From Desulfobacteraceae bacterium 4572_89 (GTDB lineage: Bacteria; Desulfobacterota; Desulfobacteria; Desulfobacterales; Desulfobacteraceae): a DNA stretch of 10,424 nucleotides. The notes beneath the pieces are model-generated. The model searched no databases, was not told where the DNA came from, and saw only the letters and a list, made by a program, of their open reading frames with translations. Below are positions 7,654 to 10,424 of this stretch, piece by piece; the first letter of the stretch is position 1, and the number at the start of each line of letters is the position of its first letter. The stretch is from contig NBML01000055.1 of the NCBI GenBank assembly GCA_002085465.1, positions 1-10,424 of the forward strand. Reading direction: 5' to 3'. Both the position numbers and the translations under genes were made by a program.

Positions 7654-8421
7654 TTATTGGTTAGCTGGCTGGCCAAGATAGGCCTCAATCACCTTTGGAT
7701 TATTCTGAATTTCCTGGGAATTCCCTTCGGCAATCTTGACACCATGGTCAACGCAAACAATATGATCACACACGCCCATGACCACTTTCATGTCATGCTC
7801 CACCAGGAGCACGTCAATGCCCAGGTCTTTTATGCGTGAAATGTCCTTCATCAACTCTGAGGATTCAGAGGGGTTCATACCTGCAGCCGGCTCATCCAGC
7901 AGCATAACTTTGGGTTCCGAAGCAATGGCCCTTGCGATTTCAAGCCTTCGCTGGAGTCCATAGGGCAGGTTTGAGGCCACGGTGTCTGCATATTTTCCAA
8001 CACCCATGAATTCCAGGGCCTCCAGGGCTTTTTCTTTGATCCAGGCCTCTTCCCGTTTCTGGGAAGGAGTTCTGAAAATAGAGCCCACAATCCCTTTACT
8101 GGTCCTGCAATGCCTTGCAACCATTGCGTTTTCAATGGCAGTCATGGCGGAAAAAAGACGAATGTTCTGGAATGTTCTGGCAATACCTTTTTTAAAAATC
8201 ACATAGGGTCTGTTGCCCAGGATGCTTTCCCCGTCAAAAGTCACATCCCCTTCAGAAGCCTGGTACACCCCTGTGAGAACGTTAAAAACAGTGGTTTTCC
8301 CCGCGCCATTGGGCCCTATTAACCCCACAATAAGCCCGTTGCCGATTGTAAAACTCAAATCTGATAATGCCAGGAGCCCACCAAACCGTACACTGATGTT
8401 TTTTAATTCTAGTTGTGCCAT
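7654..8421 (-). CDS. livG: Branched-chain amino acid ABC transporter ATP-binding protein LivG
   Basis: The second ABC ATPase of the Liv importer, 255 residues from the ATG at 8421, the same length as E. coli LivG. It shows MAQLELKNISVRFGGLLAL at the start, Walker A GPNGAGKTT (36-44), and the LivG-specific ARTFQNIRLF with Q-loop Gln85. The signature region is the degenerate LPYGLQRRLEIARA (152-165), normal for LivG. Walker B is MLLDEPAAGMNP (173-184), and the switch His209 is in LLVEHDM. The frame can be extended to a TTG at 8433, but the extra four residues are not family-like. The ribosome site before 8421 is weak (GGGTTGA, rather far). It is the first gene of the operon, 16 bp ahead of the binding protein, and separated from its partner livF by three genes. 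Confidence 0.94.
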   Translation of the reverse strand: MAQLELKNISVRFGGLLALSDLSFTIGNGLIVGLIGPNGAGKTTVFNVLTGVYQASEGDVTFDGESILGNRPYVIFKKGIARTFQNIRLFSAMTAIENAMVARHCRTSKGIVGSIFRTPSQKREEAWIKEKALEALEFMGVGKYADTVASNLPYGLQRRLEIARAIASEPKVMLLDEPAAGMNPSESSELMKDISRIKDLGIDVLLVEHDMKVVMGVCDHIVCVDHGVKIAEGNSQEIQNNPKVIEAYLGQPANQ

Positions 8422-8465
8422 ACAGAATATCAACCCATTATGATTTTAACCTGATAAACCGCTTA

Positions 8466-8477
8466 AGAAGCGCTTCT
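8466..8477. promoter_or_regulatory. 12-bp perfect palindrome AGAAGCGCTTCT, candidate operator
   Basis: AGAAGC|GCTTCT is an uninterrupted palindrome in the 5' leader of the liv operon, about 45 bp upstream of the livG ATG and just downstream of the predicted transcription start. Placement fits a repressor site or a leader-RNA hairpin; the cognate factor is not known. Confidence 0.4.
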
Positions 8478-8478
8478 A

Positions 8479-8507
8479 TAGCCTATTTGTAGCTTTGTGT
8501 AGCCTAT
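8479..8507. promoter_or_regulatory. Helically phased TAGC repeats over the liv promoter
   Basis: TAGCCTAT occurs at 8479-8486 and again at 8500-8507, exactly 21 bp (two helical turns) apart. A third TAGC lies at 8490-8493 between them, so the TAGC elements recur every 10-11 bp on one DNA face. They overlap the predicted -10 hexamer and the start region of the liv promoter. This arrangement suits cooperative binding of a regulator; that reading is inference. Confidence 0.4.
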
Positions 8508-8524
8508 CATTTTTTTTTTGTCAA
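8496..8524 (-). promoter_or_regulatory. Predicted sigma-70 promoter of the liv operon
   Basis: On the - strand there is an exact TTGACA -35 box (8524-8519), a 17-bp spacer beginning with nine A residues, and a -10-like TACACA (8501-8496). This predicts a transcription start near 8489, giving a leader of about 70 nt before livG. The -35 and spacing are ideal; the -10 is poor (three of six), suggesting an activated or tightly regulated promoter. Confidence 0.5.
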
Positions 8525-8594
8525 CAACAAAAAATCCTAATTCATATGACCATACAACAAAAAACCAGGCCAGGCAATGGAATATAAATCTATA

Positions 8595-8607
8595 ATGGTC
8601 TAACCAT
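8595..8607. promoter_or_regulatory. Dyad ATGGT-N3-ACCAT, candidate operator in the livG-lexA intergenic region
   Basis: ATGGT and ACCAT flank CTA symmetrically. A further related half-site, TGACCATA, lies at about 8546-8553. The dyad is upstream of both divergent genes (about 120 bp before lexA and 175 bp before livG), so either could be the target. The 307-bp intergenic stretch (8422-8728) holds no convincing gene. Beyond the elements listed it contains AT-rich sequence and two TTTACA copies 11 bp apart (8644 and 8655). Confidence 0.3.
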
Positions 8608-8654
8608 ATTAATTATAATTCTATTTTTTGTATAGGCCCAGCCTTTACAAAAAC

Positions 8655-8685
8655 TTTACATTCACATTGACATTAAATTTAAAAT
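8655..8685 (+). promoter_or_regulatory. Weak candidate promoter region for lexA
   Basis: Possible elements are TTTACA (8655-8660) with TAAAAT (8680-8685, five of six to the -10 consensus) at a long 19-bp spacing, and an exact TTGACA (8667-8672) that lacks a good -10 at 17 bp. Three consecutive ACATTN hexamers (8658-8675) overlap both -35 candidates. The region is AT-rich and suits a promoter, but the exact one cannot be fixed. Confidence 0.3.
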
Positions 8686-8728
8686 CTGGCACACTTACAA
8701 CCTAATTAACAGAAGGAGGTGGCCAACA

Positions 8729-9400
8729 ATGCGACCTGTACTTACTGAAAAACAGGAAAGACTATTTACGTATCTTAAAAAAGAGATCCAGGAGAATGGA
8801 ATTGCCCCCAGCCTCAGAACAGCAGCTTCAGAGCTTGATATCAGCCATGCAGCCGTGGCCCAGACCATTGCAATCCTTGAAGAAAAAAAATATATCTGCA
8901 GGCAGGGGAAATACAGCAGGACCATTCACATATTTGACAATGCCGGAGAGCTTGACCCAGGCCAGCGCCAGAAAATTATCCCCATTATCGGAAATATCAC
9001 AGCAGGACTTCCAATATATGCCCAGCAGGAGTGGGAGGGCAGCATACTGGTAGATAACCAGCTATACCCGGGCCAAAACCTTTTTGCCCTTAAGATACAG
9101 GGTCATTCCATGACAAATGCCGGTATCCTTGATCAGGATATAGCCATTTGTGAGCCCCGGCAATATGCCCGTAACAAAGAAATAGTAGTGGCCCTTATCC
9201 ACAACGAAGAAGCAACTGTCAAACGATTTTTCCTCCATTCCGATTCCATTGAGCTTCGCCCGGAAAACCCTGACTTCAGGCCCCAGATTTATAAATTTGA
9301 TGATGTGCTGATCCAGGGAAAGGTGATTGGGATTATCAGGTCCCCCCAGGGAATGGACATTATCCAGCCTTCTCATGACATGGGCCATGGACAGAAATGA
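8729..9400 (+). CDS. lexA: LexA repressor (SOS response, self-cleaving S24 family)
   Basis: A 223-residue repressor with the full LexA plan. Residues 1-70 are a winged helix-turn-helix DNA-binding domain (LTEKQERLFTYLKKEIQENG, then PSLRTAASELDISHAAVAQT as helix-turn-helix). The cleavage site is Ala92-Gly93 in GNITAGLPIYAQQ, aligning with the Ala-Gly site of E. coli LexA. The catalytic dyad is Ser127 in QGHSMTNAGI and Lys165 in EATVKRFF. RecA-stimulated self-cleavage and derepression of DNA-damage genes are therefore expected. The recognition-helix region differs from E. coli, and no CTGT-N8-ACAG box is seen upstream, so its operator is probably different. A perfect AAGGAGGT (8713-8720) lies 8 bp before the ATG. 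The next gene, a Y-family polymerase homologue, starts about 28 bp downstream in the same direction. This could be the main LexA or a second copy dedicated to the cassette. Confidence 0.9.
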   Translation: MRPVLTEKQERLFTYLKKEIQENGIAPSLRTAASELDISHAAVAQTIAILEEKKYICRQGKYSRTIHIFDNAGELDPGQRQKIIPIIGNITAGLPIYAQQEWEGSILVDNQLYPGQNLFALKIQGHSMTNAGILDQDIAICEPRQYARNKEIVVALIHNEEATVKRFFLHSDSIELRPENPDFRPQIYKFDDVLIQGKVIGIIRSPQGMDIIQPSHDMGHGQK

Positions 9401-9428
9401 TATCTCAATCCCAATGAAAGCTTCATCA

Positions 9429-10424
9429 ATGACCAGGTCATCTTACAAAAGGCCGTCTGAGCAATCAATTAAACAAACGTTTAAACAGCCAATTAAACTG
9501 CAAAGGGAACGGAAACGATCCATAATCCACCTGAATATAGCCGATTTTGCAGCAGCCGTGGAAACCAGCCTTACTCCCTCTCTGGCAGGATATCCCCTGG
9601 TGATTGCTCCCCCTGGTGCACCCAGGGCCGTGGTCTATGACATGAATGACCAGGCCTACAGGGAAGGCATTCGAAAGGGAATGGCCCTTACCCGGGTCCA
9701 ACGGTTTAATAAAGGTATAAAAATCCTGGCTCCCCGGTTCAACCGATATGAACAGGTCATGAAACACATACTCAAACGGACCCTTGCCTATACCCCGGCC
9801 ATTGAATCAGGACCCTGGGACGGCCATATTTTCATGGATGTCACCGGAACCAGCAGGCTTTTCGGTCCGCCCCCGGATATTGCCTTCCGTCTGAACAGGG
9901 AGGCAAAGAAAGATTTCGGCCTGGACCCCATCTGGGCAATTGCCACCAACAAGCTGGTGGCCAAAGTGGCAACCCGCATGGTCAAACCTGCTGGAGAATA
10001 TATTGTGGGGCCTGGCGAGGAAAAAGCTTTTCTTGAGCCACTGCCAATCGAACTTCTCCCGGGTTTGTCCAAAAATGAAATAATGAAAATGAAAACATTT
10101 AATCTAAGTCATATATCCCAGATCAGAGCCCTTACACTTGAACAGCTTCAAGTTGCTTTCAGCCAGAGGGCATCTCTGATCCATGGCCTTATCCGAGGCA
10201 TTGATACCTCCCCAGTCACCCGGATCTGTGAAAAGCATGACCCTATCCGGGCCGACCATGAATTTGCCAATGATACCAATGATCTGGAACAATTGAAAAA
10301 AGCGATTTTTCTTCTTGTTGAAAATATATGCCAGTCTCTGCGTGAACGAAACCTGTATGGCAGGCTTCTCAGCCTCAGGCTTTTCTATTCAGATGGATAC
10401 CAGAAGACAGCCAGGACAAAACTC
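9429..10424 (+). CDS. Y-family DNA polymerase-like protein with degenerate active site (ImuB-like), 3' end outside window
   Basis: The frame is open from upstream to the window edge; 332 residues are visible from the ATG at 9429. After a basic 30-residue lead comes the DinB-type opening SIIHLNIADFAAAVE (31-45), then RAVVYDMNDQAYREGIRKGMAL (66-87, fingers), PRFNRYEQVMKHI (102-114) and FMDVTGTSRLFG (135-146, palm). The helix-hairpin-helix-type thumb includes LLPGLSKNEI (209-218). The first metal ligand, Asp in IHxDMD of active enzymes, is Asn36. The SIDEAYLDVTG motif is replaced by PWDGHIFMDVTG, so Asp-Glu become Gly132-His133, unless a one-residue shift restores Asp131. This pattern matches ImuB, the non-catalytic polymerase homologue that scaffolds DnaE2-dependent mutagenesis. 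No imuA lies before it. The start is uncertain: ATGs at 9387 and 9414 are in frame, and 9429 has only a weak GAAAG. The position after lexA implies SOS control. Confidence 0.78.
   Translation, partial: MTRSSYKRPSEQSIKQTFKQPIKLQRERKRSIIHLNIADFAAAVETSLTPSLAGYPLVIAPPGAPRAVVYDMNDQAYREGIRKGMALTRVQRFNKGIKILAPRFNRYEQVMKHILKRTLAYTPAIESGPWDGHIFMDVTGTSRLFGPPPDIAFRLNREAKKDFGLDPIWAIATNKLVAKVATRMVKPAGEYIVGPGEEKAFLEPLPIELLPGLSKNEIMKMKTFNLSHISQIRALTLEQLQVAFSQRASLIHGLIRGIDTSPVTRICEKHDPIRADHEFANDTNDLEQLKKAIFLLVENICQSLRERNLYGRLLSLRLFYSDGYQKTARTKL

Noticed and set aside
8687..8702. TGGCAC resembling the -24 element of a sigma-54 promoter before lexA.
   Set aside because: The -12 element (TTGC) is missing at the required spacing; CAAC is found instead.
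8735..8756. CCTGT-N12-ACAGG inverted repeat at the start of lexA, resembling an E. coli-type LexA box.
   Set aside because: The spacer is 12 bp rather than 8 and the site lies inside the coding sequence; chance similarity is likely.
9397..9417. ATGA overlap of the lexA stop with a new ATG at 9397, suggesting a coupled small gene.
   Set aside because: It ends after six codons (MISQSQ, then TGA); the real downstream gene is in another frame.
9465..10072. Antisense open frames opposite the Y-family polymerase homologue.
   Set aside because: The + strand frame is continuous with clear Y-family similarity, so the opposite frames are shadows.

Overview
The window looks like chromosome from an anaerobic Gram-negative bacterium of moderate GC content. 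The best guess is a sulfate-reducing member of the Desulfobacterales/Desulfobacterota. That guess rests on protein character: a cytoplasmic formate dehydrogenase paired with NuoE/NuoF-type subunits of the HydB/HndC architecture, next to a Liv-type branched-chain amino acid transporter. It is inference, since no rRNA or species marker is present.

Region 1 (1-3415, + strand) is the 3' part of a formate dehydrogenase operon. It holds the C-terminal 342 residues of a molybdopterin-dependent catalytic subunit, a NuoE-like 2Fe-2S thioredoxin-fold subunit and a large NuoF-like flavin/NAD(H) subunit carrying extra 2Fe-2S and 2x[4Fe-4S] domains. Together they should form a soluble NAD-linked, possibly ferredoxin-coupled (bifurcating) formate dehydrogenase. 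A 14-bp perfect stem-loop follows the last gene.

Region 2 (3540-8421, - strand, convergent with region 1) is a complete high-affinity branched-chain amino acid ABC transporter operon, read livG - livJ/K - livH - livM - livF. One ATPase gene leads and the other ends the operon, with the binding protein second. A textbook intrinsic terminator with a T5 tail lies between the binding-protein gene and livH, and probably sets a high binding-protein to permease ratio. An exact TTGACA box with 17-bp spacing to a weak -10 lies upstream of livG, overlapped by helically phased TAGC repeats and a 12-bp palindrome that look like operator elements.

Region 3 (8422-8728) is a divergent, AT-rich intergenic region with several operator-like repeats.

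Region 4 (8729-10424, + strand) is an SOS-type cassette. It has a LexA repressor with intact cleavage site and Ser/Lys dyad, then 28 bp later a Y-family DNA polymerase-like gene running off the window. In that protein the catalytic acidic residues appear to be replaced (Asp to Asn in the first motif, Asp-Glu to Gly-His in the second). This resembles ImuB, the non-catalytic partner in imuA-imuB-dnaE2 mutagenesis cassettes, and it is the most interesting item here. I see no CRISPR array, insertion sequence, tRNA or rRNA gene in the window.
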